64,000 nt of DNA from Firmicutes bacterium AM41-11 (GTDB lineage Bacteria; Bacillota_I; Bacilli_A; Erysipelotrichales; Erysipelotrichaceae). Where the stretch lies: assembly GCA_003480165.1 (NCBI GenBank), contig QUIQ01000003.1:124001-188000 (forward strand), read 5' to 3'. The notes below the pieces were generated by a model. The model was not told where the DNA came from. It saw only the letters and a list, made by a program, of their open reading frames with translations, and did not search any database. Every line of letters starts with the position of its first letter. Position 1 is the stretch's first letter. The position numbers and the translations under genes are program-made. Positions 41,670 to 51,676 of the stretch are shown one piece after another.

Positions 41670-44600
41670 TACAACACCTCCTCACGGGTTTCAGAGTATT
41701 TTGCAGGCGGGATATGCTCCGCTTTGGATTTCAGATCAGCCAACACAGAAGGACGCTCTGACTCGCTTCTTTCGTCACGATTTTCCACAGAGTCCTCCAT
41801 ATTCAGGGCTGCATCCAGTTCTGCCAGTCGCTGACTTTTGGCTGTCAGCTCTGCTTCCTGCGGGAACGGTTTTCCAACCTCCGCCTTGGCTGCTTCCTGC
41901 TGATTGTAGAGATTATTCAACTGCTCATTGGCTCGTTCTAAGCGCTCAAGGATGCCTGCAAGGGCATTGTCCAGTCGGGTGATATTTCCTCGTGCGTCCG
42001 TTCCAAGGGCTACTCTGTGGCTCACAGCGCCCTTCAGGGTCACATCGAACTCGTTCCGGAAACTGTCAAACGAAAGCTCCATCTGAAAGCCACGGTAACT
42101 GCCAAGAGGAACCGGATCGGCACTTTTCGTGTCCTTACAAGCCGCAAGGAGGATTTCACCGGCATCTGCCTTTTCGGTGTAGGCTTTGCCCATGATTTCC
42201 ATGCCGCAAAAGCCATCGGCAATCTGCGGGTGTGCTTCCACGGTTTTAATATCAGCTTCAAAGCCATGAATATAGCCTGTCTGCTTTTCAATCTCAGCCG
42301 GGAAGTATTTCAGAAGCTTATCTTCCATACGGTACTGCTGGCTCTGGTGGTCAGCTTTCAGCACCTTCAGCCTTGCCACATCAATGTCCAAGTCCATCTT
42401 TTCCTTGATAAGCGGATTGCCGGCACACAGCGCCTTGATCTCCGCATAGGACAGCGCCTGCTCATCCACATCGTCACAGGAGCGAACCGGTGATTTGGAG
42501 GTCATAATCTGAGAAATAAACTTCTGCTTGTTTTCCAAGGTCTGATACAGGTAGGCATCGAAGGTTCCCTCGGTCACATACTGATACACCTGAACCTCTT
42601 TGTTCCGGTTGCCCTGACGGATGATACGACCGTTTCTCTGGGTCATATCAGACGGACGCCAACCCACATCCAAGTGGTGAACTGCCACCAATTTGTCCTG
42701 GACGTTGGTTCCTGCACCCATCTTTTGCGTACTGCCAAGAAGCACTCGCACCTGCCCGGTACGAACCTTGGCAAAGAGGTCTTTTTTCTTTGCCTCGGTA
42801 TCTGCATCATGGATAAAGGCAACTTCTTCCGCAGGCACACCGTTTGCAATCAGCTTGGTTTTGACATCATCATAGACATTGAAGGTTCCATCATTTTTCG
42901 GTGTGCTAAGGTCGCAGAACACCAACTGGGTCAATTTGTCAGCCTGACCGTCCTGCCAGATACGCAGGATATTTCCCACGCAGGCATTGAGCTTGCTGTC
43001 AGGGTCATCGGGTAACAGGGTGTTCATTAGCCGCTGATCCAGTCCCAATTTTCGTCCGTCGCTGGTAATCTTGAGCATATTATCGACGGACGGGTCTACA
43101 ATACCGGCATGAACATCTGCTGCTCTCTCTGAAAGGGAAGCCACCATATCCTTCTGGTACTCAGAGGGCTGAACCACAACCGTTTCAAACTTTGCTTCGG
43201 GAACAGGGAGATGCAACTGGTCAGAGGTCTTGATGTCGGCAACCTCCTTGAACATATTCATCAGTTCAGACAGGTTGAAGAACTTCGCAAATCGGGTTCT
43301 GGCACGATAGCCGGTTCCCTCCGGTGCAAGCTCAATCGCAGTTGTTGTTTCTCCGAAGGTCGATGCCCAGGAATCAAAATGGGTCAGGTTCTTTTGCTGG
43401 AGCGTACTGTACTGGAGATAGCGCATGACCGTATAAAGCTCGGTCATCGAGTTACTTACTGGAGTACCGGTTGCAAAGATCACACCACGCCCGCCGGTCA
43501 GCTCATCCATATAGCGGCACTTCATAAACATATCCGAAGATTTCTGGGCTTCGGAGGTGGACAGACCTGCCACATTTCGCATTTTTGTGTAGAGGAACAA
43601 ATTCTTGAACGCATGGCTTTCGTCCACAAACAGCCGGTCTACACCCAACTGCTCAAAGGTAATGACATCATCTTTCTTGTCAGCGGCAAGGAGCTTGTCC
43701 AGTCTGGCTTCCAATGATTTTCGTGTTTTCTCCATCTGCTTGATCGTGAAGTTTTCGCCACGCTGCCATTTCAGCTCCGCAATCGCACCCTCGATCTCAT
43801 CAATCTGCTCCCGCAGCTGCCGTTCCTGTCGTTCGGCAGAAAGCGGGATTTTTTCAAACTGGCTGTGACCGATGATGACTGCATCATAGTCACCCGTTGC
43901 GATACGAGCGCAGAACTTCTTACGGTTTGCTGTTTCAAAATCCTTCTTGGTGGCAACAAGGAGCTTGGCACTCGGATAGAGGTGCAGGAACTCGTTTGCC
44001 CACTGTAAGGTCAAGTGATTCGGCACAACGAACAGGGATTTCTGGCTCAATCCAAGCCGTTTACTCTCCATAGCCGATGCAGCCATCTCGAAGGTCTTGC
44101 CCGCACCAACTTCGTGTGCAAGCAGCGTATTTCCACCATATAGCACATGAGCGATAGCATTTCTCTGGTGTTCACGGAGGGTAATATCCGGGTTCATGCC
44201 GCCGAAACGGATATGAGAGCCATCATACTCACGAGGTCTGGTGGAGTTAAAAAGTTCGTTGTACTTGGTGGAAAGGGTTTCTCGTCTGTGCGGATCTCTC
44301 CAAATCCAATCTCGGAACGCATCCTTGATTGCCTGCTGTTTCTGCTGTGCCAGGGTAGTTTCTTTTTTATTGAGGACACGCTTCTGCTTACCATCTGCAT
44401 CTTCAATCGTATCATAGATACGAATATCCTTCAGATTCAGCGTTTCCTCCAGAATCCGATATGCGTTGGCTCGCTCTGTACCGTAGGTGACATACGCCGC
44501 CACATCGTTGTAGTTGGGAGAACTCTTACCGTTGATGCGCCACTCTGCGGTCAGCTCGGAGAACTTGACCTCAATGGAACGGCGCAAGTAATACGGCGTT

Positions 44601-47600
44601 TCAAAGGTTTCCTCCATGAACTGCTGAATATAATCGGCATCAATCCATGTTGCACCCAAACGCACATCAATCTCGGACGCATCCAAGTCCTTCGGCTGTG
44701 CTTTCTGCAAGGCTTCCACATTGATGTGGAAGGAAGAATCCCTGTCTGCCGCCATCTGTGCGACACGCAGCTTGCTTCTTACATCACCGGAAAGGTAATC
44801 ATCGGCAGTCTGCCATCCAACTTCCACAGCATCGGGAGCCATCGGGTCTTTGAAGATCACCCCTCGAAGCTCTGCCTGAATCGCATCGTATTCTCCAGGT
44901 GTTCCAAGCAGCTGTGCCATAAACGGCAAATCCACCTTGCCACGCTCACCGATAGAGATTGCCAGAGCTTCGGACGGCGTATCCACGCTCGTCACTCTGC
45001 GTTCCGGCTTGATGGTTCGCTTGGTGAACATATCCGCCTTGCTTTTCAGATTGCCGTCCTCATCCACATTTTCCAGAGAACACAGGAGATAGTAGGAGGA
45101 ATCGTCAGCAAATGCCTGACCATTGGCTCGATTATTGATAAGCCCGTTCTTTGCGGCAAACGCATCGTAGGCATCATTCAGTTCTGCCTGTTTCTGAGTA
45201 ATCATTTCATCCGGGTAATCCTCAAGCTGATATTCGATCAGCTCGTTGACGATACCACGAAGTTCCACCATGCCCATCACACGGTCTTTTGCTTTCTCAT
45301 TCAGGTCTACACGGCGCATCAGGGAGTTTTCACGGAAGTACACATTGCCATCCACCACGGTATAAGAGAAATTCTTTACATCCGGGGTTGCAGGAATGGT
45401 TTCGATTTCCTTACCCTTGTCAGCTTCGGGAAGCTCCACAGCCTGATAGGTTCCTTGGATGTGGGAAACTGCTTCTTTCAGAAGTTCGGACAGTTCCATG
45501 CCCTCAATGGGACGCACTGTAATGTCCATGCCGTAGGCGGTACTTTCTTCCACCGTATCGCCCAGAACCATTTCAGGATGAGCGACAAAGTAGCTGTTCA
45601 TGGTGTGTCCTTCTTCGGTGCGGTCAAGGTTTACCCATTCCGGTACAATGTCAATCGGATGGTCACGCTTTTGCAGGAACAGGATGTCGGACACGACTTC
45701 CGTGCCTGCGTTTTTCTTAAAGGCATCGTTTGGCAGACGGATTGCACCAAGCAGTTCCGCCCTCTGCGCCATATATCGCCTTGCGTCAGAGTTCTTGGAA
45801 TCCATGGTGTAACGGCTTGTCACAAAAGCGACCACACCACCGGGACGAACCTGATCCAAAGCCTTGGCAAAGAAATAGTTGTGAATGGAGAATCCCAGCT
45901 TGTCATACGGCTTGTCGGACACTTTGTAGTTGCCGAAAGGGACATTACCCACAGCCAGATCGTAAAAGTCTCGGCGGTCTGTCGTTTCAAAACCGGCTAC
46001 TTTGATTTCTGCGTTGGGATAGAGCTTCTGAGCAATTCTGCCGGTGATGGAATCCAGTTCCACACCATACAAACGGCTGCTCTGCATTTCAGGAGGGAGC
46101 ATACCAAAGAAGTTGCCGATACCCATAGCAGGCTCCAGAATATTTCCTGTTTCAAAGCCCATCTGTCCGACCGCATCGTAGATGGAGCGAATGACCGTAG
46201 GGCTGGTGTAATGTGCGTTCAGGGTGGAAGCTCTTGCCGCAGCATATTCATCTTCGGAAAGCAGGTTTTTCAGTGTCTGATACTCCTTCGCCCAATTTCC
46301 CTTGTCCGGGTCAAAGGCATCTGCCAGACCGCCCCAACCGACATAATTCGACAAAATCTCCTGTTCTTCGGTAGTGGCGTTCCTGTTCTCGCTTTCCAGT
46401 TTGAACAGAGTTTCAATGGCTGCGATGTTTCTTGCGAATTTCTGCTTCGGTCCACCTTCACCGATGTTGTCATCCGTGATGTGGAAGTTCACCGCAGGAA
46501 CAGGTGGGATTTCTCTGGTGGTGATGGACTGCTCAAGCTGAGCGATAATGTCCATGACTTCGGCATTCTGCCATCCGTCCACCTGGGCATAATCCTGAAT
46601 GATGGTGTCCTTTCCATCTACGCACTGTACGAAGTCCAGACTACCCGGCAGATCTCTGGTATTCATTGCACCCAGGGCTTTTCTCTGCGTGTCAGGAAGT
46701 GCATAGTAGGCTCGCAGGGCATCATCAAAGGAACTGTATTCCTTGATGTCCAGCGCACCCCGCTTCTGAATGTCCTCGGCAACATAAAAATGATCGATGA
46801 AGTGTTCCGGTTCCTGCTGTTCGGGTTCCGCACTGGCTCTGACCTGTGCGTGTGCCTTTTCGTCAGGGTAGTCCCCATAGATACGGATGCACTTATGCTC
46901 CTGCTGATCGTAAACGGCAGCACCATCGTACTTGAATCCGTCATCCTCCATGGTTCCGTCCACATAGCCCTGGGCAGCTTTTTCCGCTTCTTCCAGAGTG
47001 TAGTAGTCCAGTTTATCATCGAAGCCGTTTTCAAAGTGATGGTAGGCGGCAACCAGATAGCGGGGAGCCATGCGCTCCTCGTAGCTGTTAATCATCTCAG
47101 GTGTCAGCCATTCTGGTTTGTCGGGAATCATTTCATACAGCTCACGCATCTTGGCAATCTGTGCATGGCGGTTGCCTGCCCACAGATGCTTTTCGCTGTG
47201 CTGTCCTGCACCAAGGAAGTATTCGCAGTCCATACGCAGACGGTCTAACAGCTGATACTCAGGGGTGTAGTCCCTCGGTTCGGTTTTGCCCAGAAAATCC
47301 TCTGTAACGGGCTTTTCTTCGGTTTGGGCATCAACCCTTACCGCATGGTTTCTTTCGTCCTGAGAGAGCATACGCTCGAAATTCTCACGATTCTCGGCAC
47401 GGAAGATGGGATAAGCAAGCGTAGGGTCACGCAGCTGAACTTCTCTGTCCGTGATCTGCTCCACACGGAAAGCTGTATCGTCCAGATATACCGTGTCACC
47501 GACCTGATAATTCCATTTCGGTTCCTCGGAAGCAGATGCTTCCACAACTTCGGCAGGCTCTGCCACAGGCGCTTCTGGCTGAACCGACTCCATCGCAGCT

Positions 47601-49999
47601 ACGGACTGACGAACTTCCTCCAAATAGTCATTGGCAAGCCATTCGTCCGTGAAGTATTCCGTAACGCCTTCCGGGTCTACATAGTAGTCATCGGTCTGAT
47701 TATCCCAGATCGCATACTCGCCATCCTCGGTATCAATCACTGCGAAACGGTCATAAACATCTTCCAACGGATCAGTTTTAGCTTCTTCGATAGCCTGTCG
47801 TTCCGCTTCTTCCTCCGGGCTGAGGTAGCGTCCCTTTCGTATCAGACCGTCGATTCTCTGCACCACCTGCGCCCAGGACATCTGCAATTTATCGCAACCG
47901 CTCTTGGTGTAAGCAACACCCTTGGCATCGTGATCCTGACCGCTGTGCGTTGCACCAGAGCAGGCATGGGAATGACCACCGGTTCCGTATTCATGCTTCA
48001 GGAAGTCCATCTTTTCCTTGGCAGAATGATTCTCCTGCCAGTAGTTATAAATACGGGCTTTACCACCGGAAAAGCCGCTTCCACGGGTCAAGTCTGCATT
48101 GACTTCATCATCCGTAATGAACTGGCGGACAAGGGGCATCTGCATCATATCGGTCTGATACTCACGCAAAGGCATATTCAACTCATACAGCTGTTTCTGA
48201 ATGAGATTCAGCTTGTGATAGTGAAAACGAAGCAGATCGGGATTTTCCGCAAGGGTTTTTCTAAATTCCGAATACTGCTGTACCAAGGTTGCGTGGAAAC
48301 GAGGGTCATCCAACTTTTCAGCCAAGTCTGCGGTTTCGTCAGGGAAACCACGAAACGGTTCCTGATGAAGAATTGCCAGATAGTTGCTGGAACGGGCTTC
48401 TTCACTCAAATCGTGATAAAGATGCCACAGGGATTCTGCCAACTTCTGACGCTCATATCCGGATGCTTCTACCAGTTCCACATTAGTTGCGAACCGACCA
48501 TTTTCAAGCAGTTCTCCAATGCGCTCGGCAACCGTTTCCCAAGAAACGATCTGCGCTCTGGGGCTGTCAATGGCAGAGGAACCTTTGGCAAGGTGGATAC
48601 CGTCCTCGGCATACCACGCACAGATATTCCCGCTATCTTCTTTCAGACCATAGCCGCCGTGATAGACCTGCTTTAAGGTCTGAACGATTTCTTCCAACGG
48701 CTTCTGCTTCATATATTCCAGCGCTACGACTTTTCGGGCTTCATCGGTATTGCTACCAAGCAGAAGGAAGTGGTCGATTTCTTCCTGGGCAAAAGAAAAA
48801 GCAGAGGGCGTAAAGCTCTCTGCTCGGTCGATAAAACTGATTTGTTCATTTTCGGAGAGGAAAAGGTTCAGACTCAGCTGTTGATAAGCTCCGTCATCAC
48901 GACTTCCTCCGCCTGTGCTTTCAGGCTGTTCATGTGCTGCACCCACGCCATCTGCTGCGTTTCCTTGTCCGGTGCGGGGCTGTCCTTCAGGTACTGCTCC
49001 ATCAGAAACTCCACTCTGGCTTTCGCTGTTTCCTCGATCTCCCACAGGTGCGGGAACAGGCTCTCCGTCAGAATCATGTCGTTCAGGAGCATCGGATTGT
49101 TCTGTTCCAAAAATGCTCGACGCATCCTGCCGTACTTGCCCAGAGGTTTCTCTCCCTCGTTCTCCAACTGAAGGTTCGGAATCTGATAATCTCCGGCCTG
49201 TCTGTAAGTCATCTCGCTCATAATCTGTACTCCTTTCGGTAGCTTTAATCTGCTCATGTTCTCCAATCGCTTTTTCGATTTCCTGAAACATCCTTGTGCT
49301 GATGGCATTCACCGCAGTACCAAGGGCATTTACCGTCTGTCTGGTGTTAAAATCAAACACCTTCTGGAAATCCTCATGCTCGAAGTAGTTGTCGGGACTT
49401 TCCACGAACCGGCAATACATCGTATAGGATACGCTGTTTGCCACCGCATTTTTGAAAGCTACTTCGATGTTGAGTTCATCATACTCCTCAAGGAAGCTGT
49501 TGGCAACGATGTCGAGGAACTGCTTTTTGTAATCGTCCCAATACTCAGCCGCCAGTGCGGATGCAATATCTTCAAGCTGTGCTTCCAGTACCCCGTCAGC
49601 GGCAACACCGAAGGTACGCTCCATCGCTTCCATGACATAGGAGCGGTTTTCAGGCGTCACCTCCCACGGTTTCAGTTCCGGGGAAGAACGGCGAACGCCG
49701 GTATCCGCCACATCAAACACATAGCGCAGATACGGTTTATCCCTGTTCATCACAAACAGAGCAATGCCGGTAGAGCCACGCTTTACATATCTGCGGTAAT
49801 TTTCAGCGTTCCAGTCCTCATAGGGCTTGCAAAAGGTCGCATTGGGGCGCTGAGCATAAATCATCACCTGTTCCGGATAGGTGAACTCATAGTTGCGGGA
49901 CATCGTTCTCAAAAACGAAGTCCAGTTATCTGTGTTCGAGGTGATTTTCCCAATCGTTTCTTTTGCTAATCCGGAATAAAATCGCTCTTTTGCGTTCAT
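41669..49999 (-). CDS. Giant DNA methylase-SNF2-type helicase of the ICE
   Basis: 2776 residues. Order: an N-terminal domain (1-250, YPEQVMIYAQRPNATFCKPY), a low-complexity hydrophilic linker (255-380) that overlaps the nested tnpV gene, several polyvalent-protein-type domains, a Rossmann methylase core with EPAMGIGNFFG near 1296 and NVPFGNY (variant NPPY) near 1354, then a two-lobed helicase: Walker A HEVGAGKTFE near 1963, DESH box near 2126, FATGTPVSNS near 2170, and motif VI RNGRIIRQGN near 2458. A coiled coil closes it. Such proteins enter the recipient with the ICE or act on ICE DNA, perhaps against host restriction; the exact role is not established. It lies between TTRAP and mobC. Confidence 0.88.
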   Translation of the reverse strand: MNAKERFYSGLAKETIGKITSNTDNWTSFLRTMSRNYEFTYPEQVMIYAQRPNATFCKPYEDWNAENYRRYVKRGSTGIALFVMNRDKPYLRYVFDVADTGVRRSSPELKPWEVTPENRSYVMEAMERTFGVAADGVLEAQLEDIASALAAEYWDDYKKQFLDIVANSFLEEYDELNIEVAFKNAVANSVSYTMYCRFVESPDNYFEHEDFQKVFDFNTRQTVNALGTAVNAISTRMFQEIEKAIGEHEQIKATERSTDYERDDLQTGRRLSDSEPSVGERGRETSGQVRQDASSIFGTEQSDAPERHDSDGEPVPAPVGDRGNSESQSGVSDGAVPEGQPRTGQGNAADGVGAAHEQPESTGGGSRDDGAYQQLSLNLFLSENEQISFIDRAESFTPSAFSFAQEEIDHFLLLGSNTDEARKVVALEYMKQKPLEEIVQTLKQVYHGGYGLKEDSGNICAWYAEDGIHLAKGSSAIDSPRAQIVSWETVAERIGELLENGRFATNVELVEASGYERQKLAESLWHLYHDLSEEARSSNYLAILHQEPFRGFPDETADLAEKLDDPRFHATLVQQYSEFRKTLAENPDLLRFHYHKLNLIQKQLYELNMPLREYQTDMMQMPLVRQFITDDEVNADLTRGSGFSGGKARIYNYWQENHSAKEKMDFLKHEYGTGGHSHACSGATHSGQDHDAKGVAYTKSGCDKLQMSWAQVVQRIDGLIRKGRYLSPEEEAERQAIEEAKTDPLEDVYDRFAVIDTEDGEYAIWDNQTDDYYVDPEGVTEYFTDEWLANDYLEEVRQSVAAMESVQPEAPVAEPAEVVEASASEEPKWNYQVGDTVYLDDTAFRVEQITDREVQLRDPTLAYPIFRAENRENFERMLSQDERNHAVRVDAQTEEKPVTEDFLGKTEPRDYTPEYQLLDRLRMDCEYFLGAGQHSEKHLWAGNRHAQIAKMRELYEMIPDKPEWLTPEMINSYEERMAPRYLVAAYHHFENGFDDKLDYYTLEEAEKAAQGYVDGTMEDDGFKYDGAAVYDQQEHKCIRIYGDYPDEKAHAQVRASAEPEQQEPEHFIDHFYVAEDIQKRGALDIKEYSSFDDALRAYYALPDTQRKALGAMNTRDLPGSLDFVQCVDGKDTIIQDYAQVDGWQNAEVMDIIAQLEQSITTREIPPVPAVNFHITDDNIGEGGPKQKFARNIAAIETLFKLESENRNATTEEQEILSNYVGWGGLADAFDPDKGNWAKEYQTLKNLLSEDEYAAARASTLNAHYTSPTVIRSIYDAVGQMGFETGNILEPAMGIGNFFGMLPPEMQSSRLYGVELDSITGRIAQKLYPNAEIKVAGFETTDRRDFYDLAVGNVPFGNYKVSDKPYDKLGFSIHNYFFAKALDQVRPGGVVAFVTSRYTMDSKNSDARRYMAQRAELLGAIRLPNDAFKKNAGTEVVSDILFLQKRDHPIDIVPEWVNLDRTEEGHTMNSYFVAHPEMVLGDTVEESTAYGMDITVRPIEGMELSELLKEAVSHIQGTYQAVELPEADKGKEIETIPATPDVKNFSYTVVDGNVYFRENSLMRRVDLNEKAKDRVMGMVELRGIVNELIEYQLEDYPDEMITQKQAELNDAYDAFAAKNGLINNRANGQAFADDSSYYLLCSLENVDEDGNLKSKADMFTKRTIKPERRVTSVDTPSEALAISIGERGKVDLPFMAQLLGTPGEYDAIQAELRGVIFKDPMAPDAVEVGWQTADDYLSGDVRSKLRVAQMAADRDSSFHINVEALQKAQPKDLDASEIDVRLGATWIDADYIQQFMEETFETPYYLRRSIEVKFSELTAEWRINGKSSPNYNDVAAYVTYGTERANAYRILEETLNLKDIRIYDTIEDADGKQKRVLNKKETTLAQQKQQAIKDAFRDWIWRDPHRRETLSTKYNELFNSTRPREYDGSHIRFGGMNPDITLREHQRNAIAHVLYGGNTLLAHEVGAGKTFEMAASAMESKRLGLSQKSLFVVPNHLTLQWANEFLHLYPSAKLLVATKKDFETANRKKFCARIATGDYDAVIIGHSQFEKIPLSAERQERQLREQIDEIEGAIAELKWQRGENFTIKQMEKTRKSLEARLDKLLAADKKDDVITFEQLGVDRLFVDESHAFKNLFLYTKMRNVAGLSTSEAQKSSDMFMKCRYMDELTGGRGVIFATGTPVSNSMTELYTVMRYLQYSTLQQKNLTHFDSWASTFGETTTAIELAPEGTGYRARTRFAKFFNLSELMNMFKEVADIKTSDQLHLPVPEAKFETVVVQPSEYQKDMVASLSERAADVHAGIVDPSVDNMLKITSDGRKLGLDQRLMNTLLPDDPDSKLNACVGNILRIWQDGQADKLTQLVFCDLSTPKNDGTFNVYDDVKTKLIANGVPAEEVAFIHDADTEAKKKDLFAKVRTGQVRVLLGSTQKMGAGTNVQDKLVAVHHLDVGWRPSDMTQRNGRIIRQGNRNKEVQVYQYVTEGTFDAYLYQTLENKQKFISQIMTSKSPVRSCDDVDEQALSYAEIKALCAGNPLIKEKMDLDIDVARLKVLKADHQSQQYRMEDKLLKYFPAEIEKQTGYIHGFEADIKTVEAHPQIADGFCGMEIMGKAYTEKADAGEILLAACKDTKSADPVPLGSYRGFQMELSFDSFRNEFDVTLKGAVSHRVALGTDARGNITRLDNALAGILERLERANEQLNNLYNQQEAAKAEVGKPFPQEAELTAKSQRLAELDAALNMEDSVENRDERSESERPSVLADLKSKAEHIPPAKYSETREEVL
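48874..49221 (-). CDS. tnpV: TnpV-family protein encoded inside the helicase gene in another frame
   Basis: 115 residues: MSEMTYRQAGDYQIPNLQLE, then KPLGKYGRMRRAFLEQNNPM, HLWEIEETAKARVEFLM and MAWVQHMNSLKAQAEEVVMT, the hallmarks of the transposon-encoded TnpV family (about 110-120 residues). AAAGGAG sits 8 bases before the ATG. The whole gene lies within the minus-strand helicase gene in a different frame, and the helicase there is the low-complexity linker. Both frames are therefore probably translated. Function of TnpV is unknown. The frame is open further upstream, but the ribosome site fixes this start. Confidence 0.75.
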   Translation of the reverse strand: MSEMTYRQAGDYQIPNLQLENEGEKPLGKYGRMRRAFLEQNNPMLLNDMILTESLFPHLWEIEETAKARVEFLMEQYLKDSPAPDKETQQMAWVQHMNSLKAQAEEVVMTELINS

Positions 50000-50017
50000 T
50001 GTATCCCTCCAATCCTA

Positions 50018-50224
50018 TCAATCCGGATAAAGGTTCAGCTTCTCAAAGGCGGCATCGTCCATGGCTGAAACTTTACGGAGAACCGAGTCTGCCAAAGCAA
50101 AAAGCTCTGACTCGTCCTCCGAAAGCTGTTCCTTCATCAGTGTCAGTGCTTCACACAGCCCTGACCTTGTGCCAGGGCTGTAAAGCATCATCATGTTCCG
50201 CTCATCCTGTGTGAAATCCATCAT
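50018..50224 (-). CDS. Transposon-transfer-assisting protein (TTRAP-like)
   Basis: 68 residues: MMDFTQDERNMMMLYSPGTR, LTLMKEQLSEDESELFALAD and AAFEKLNLYPD match the short TTRAP family found in these ICEs. The start overlaps the upstream stop (ATGA), so it is translationally coupled. Its role in transfer is inferred from location and family name only. Confidence 0.7.
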   Translation of the reverse strand: MMDFTQDERNMMMLYSPGTRSGLCEALTLMKEQLSEDESELFALADSVLRKVSAMDDAAFEKLNLYPD

Positions 50225-50817
50225 TCAATCTCCCTTTCCGGGTGGCTCTTGGGCGGCTTATGGGAAACATCCGGCACGGGCTTTTCCTTTAACTGCTCCA
50301 ACACCGAAGGACGTTCCTCTAATCCGGACGCTTTTCCGTTATTGATGATACCGTCAATCATCCCATAATCATCTTCCATTGCCATCTCTGCGTTTTTCAG
50401 GTAGTTTTCGGACTTCATAAAGTTTTCCAGCTTCTGAAACCCAACAGAATCTACATAGTGAAAGGATACCTCACCGACTACCTTTAAGGCTACGATGTCG
50501 CTGACCGACATACTGTGACCACGGAAATCATCCGGGTGGTCAATATTGAACTTTACATACAAATCTTCCAGCTGCCGATTCACATCCTCGGACATAGAAA
50601 TGGAGCCATGATAGACCACCTCGTAACGGTCAATCTCAGGCTCCATTTCTTTCTTCTGAAGGTAGCTGTAATTTGCAAACATGAGCGGGATATTATCGTC
50701 TACATCTTCCCGCAGCTGAAGAATCGCATAGGAATCCGTGGGGCTTTCCAGAAAAGCAACCATTCTGTCATCCGGGGTGGTATTTCCGTGAACATCATCC
50801 CATTTTTCGTTTTTCAT
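50221..50817 (-). CDS. YodL/DUF4316-type ICE protein
   Basis: 198 residues. ATG 50817 follows AAGGAGG by 8 bases; 34 upstream codons are rejected. The body (FLESPTDSYAILQLREDVDD, YEVVYHGSISMSEDVNRQLE, DFRGHSMSVSDIVALK, VSFHYVDSVGFQKLENF) is the YodL-type fold seen in polyvalent proteins of ICEs, and the C-terminus (ERPSVLEQLK...PPKSHPEREIE) is the DUF4316-like tail repeated in neighbours. Probably part of the DNA-processing set; function unknown. Confidence 0.65.
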   Translation of the reverse strand: MKNEKWDDVHGNTTPDDRMVAFLESPTDSYAILQLREDVDDNIPLMFANYSYLQKKEMEPEIDRYEVVYHGSISMSEDVNRQLEDLYVKFNIDHPDDFRGHSMSVSDIVALKVVGEVSFHYVDSVGFQKLENFMKSENYLKNAEMAMEDDYGMIDGIINNGKASGLEERPSVLEQLKEKPVPDVSHKPPKSHPEREIE

Positions 50818-50830
50818 ATCCGTGTCCTCC

Positions 50831-51676
50831 TTATCGTTCAGGCTCTTTGCGTTTGGGAGAGGGACTGGCAGGCGCAGCTTTTTCTGCGGCCTGTGCCAGT
50901 TTTTCCATGACCGACTCACGCTTCGGAGAGTCGAGCTTATCCAGCTGACTTTTCAGCACTTTGGCAACCTCAACCGCAGTTTCCTCACGGGCTTCTTCAA
51001 TGGCTGTATTCAGGAACTCACGATACGGAGCCGTATTACCAGCGGCAAGATCTGCCTTGATTTCTTGGATATGCGCCTGCACATCATCGACCTGATCCAT
51101 ATATTCATAGGGGTCGAAGTTCTCTGCAAAACGGTCGAGCTTAAAAGCAAGCTCAGCGATAGGGTCATTGACCACCACCGCCTGTCTGCCGACTTCAAAA
51201 GCCTGCTCCATGACATCCTCATAGAACATTGCCCGCAGTTCCCGGCGCTCCAGCCCGAAGGATTCCAGAATATCCCGGCGGACTTCGAGCATGGACAGTT
51301 CAGGGTTATCAACCTGACCGCCATCAATCTCGTTGTAGTTTTCATCCAACAGGGTGTAGTCGTAACCATCTTCGCAGGTCTGCACCGCAAGGATTCTATC
51401 CTTTCCGACCTTCCATGCGGCTTCATCGCCCATAATCTCAGGCTCCGGCATATAGCTTGCGCCGTTGCGCTCCATAATTTCTGCAAACTGGCAGATATGA
51501 AACACATTGTATCCGATCTGCGTATGATACTCGTCAATGAAGGTGCAGGGCTTCACAACCATTTCATCCGGGTAGTGAATCTGCACACAGCTGCCATCGG
51601 GGATATGAAACAAATCCTTATAATGGCTGTCGATAAATCGGATTTCCTTACCATCCGGGTTGTACTCATTTGTCAT
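50831..51676 (-). CDS. Polyvalent-domain ICE protein (LPD16-like)
   Basis: 281 residues. Starts MTNEYNPDGKEIRFIDSHYK, then IGYNVFHICQFAEIMERNGA and RILAVQTCEDGYDYTLLDEN, a conserved cytoplasmic protein of Tn1549-like elements; the LPD16 name is from memory and uncertain. The C-terminal SPKRESVMEKLAQAAEKAAP tail is shared in style with the next gene. The start overlaps the topB stop. Function unknown. Confidence 0.6.
   Translation of the reverse strand: MTNEYNPDGKEIRFIDSHYKDLFHIPDGSCVQIHYPDEMVVKPCTFIDEYHTQIGYNVFHICQFAEIMERNGASYMPEPEIMGDEAAWKVGKDRILAVQTCEDGYDYTLLDENYNEIDGGQVDNPELSMLEVRRDILESFGLERRELRAMFYEDVMEQAFEVGRQAVVVNDPIAELAFKLDRFAENFDPYEYMDQVDDVQAHIQEIKADLAAGNTAPYREFLNTAIEEAREETAVEVAKVLKSQLDKLDSPKRESVMEKLAQAAEKAAPASPSPKRKEPER

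Noticed and set aside
44147..47248. 1033-codon open frame on the plus strand
   Set aside because: It lies wholly antisense to the helicase, whose frame carries clear methylase and helicase motifs; no ribosome site and no recognisable protein. It is a codon-bias shadow of a long GC-rich gene.
47324..48676. 450-codon plus-strand frame
   Set aside because: Also antisense to the helicase with no motif or ribosome site.
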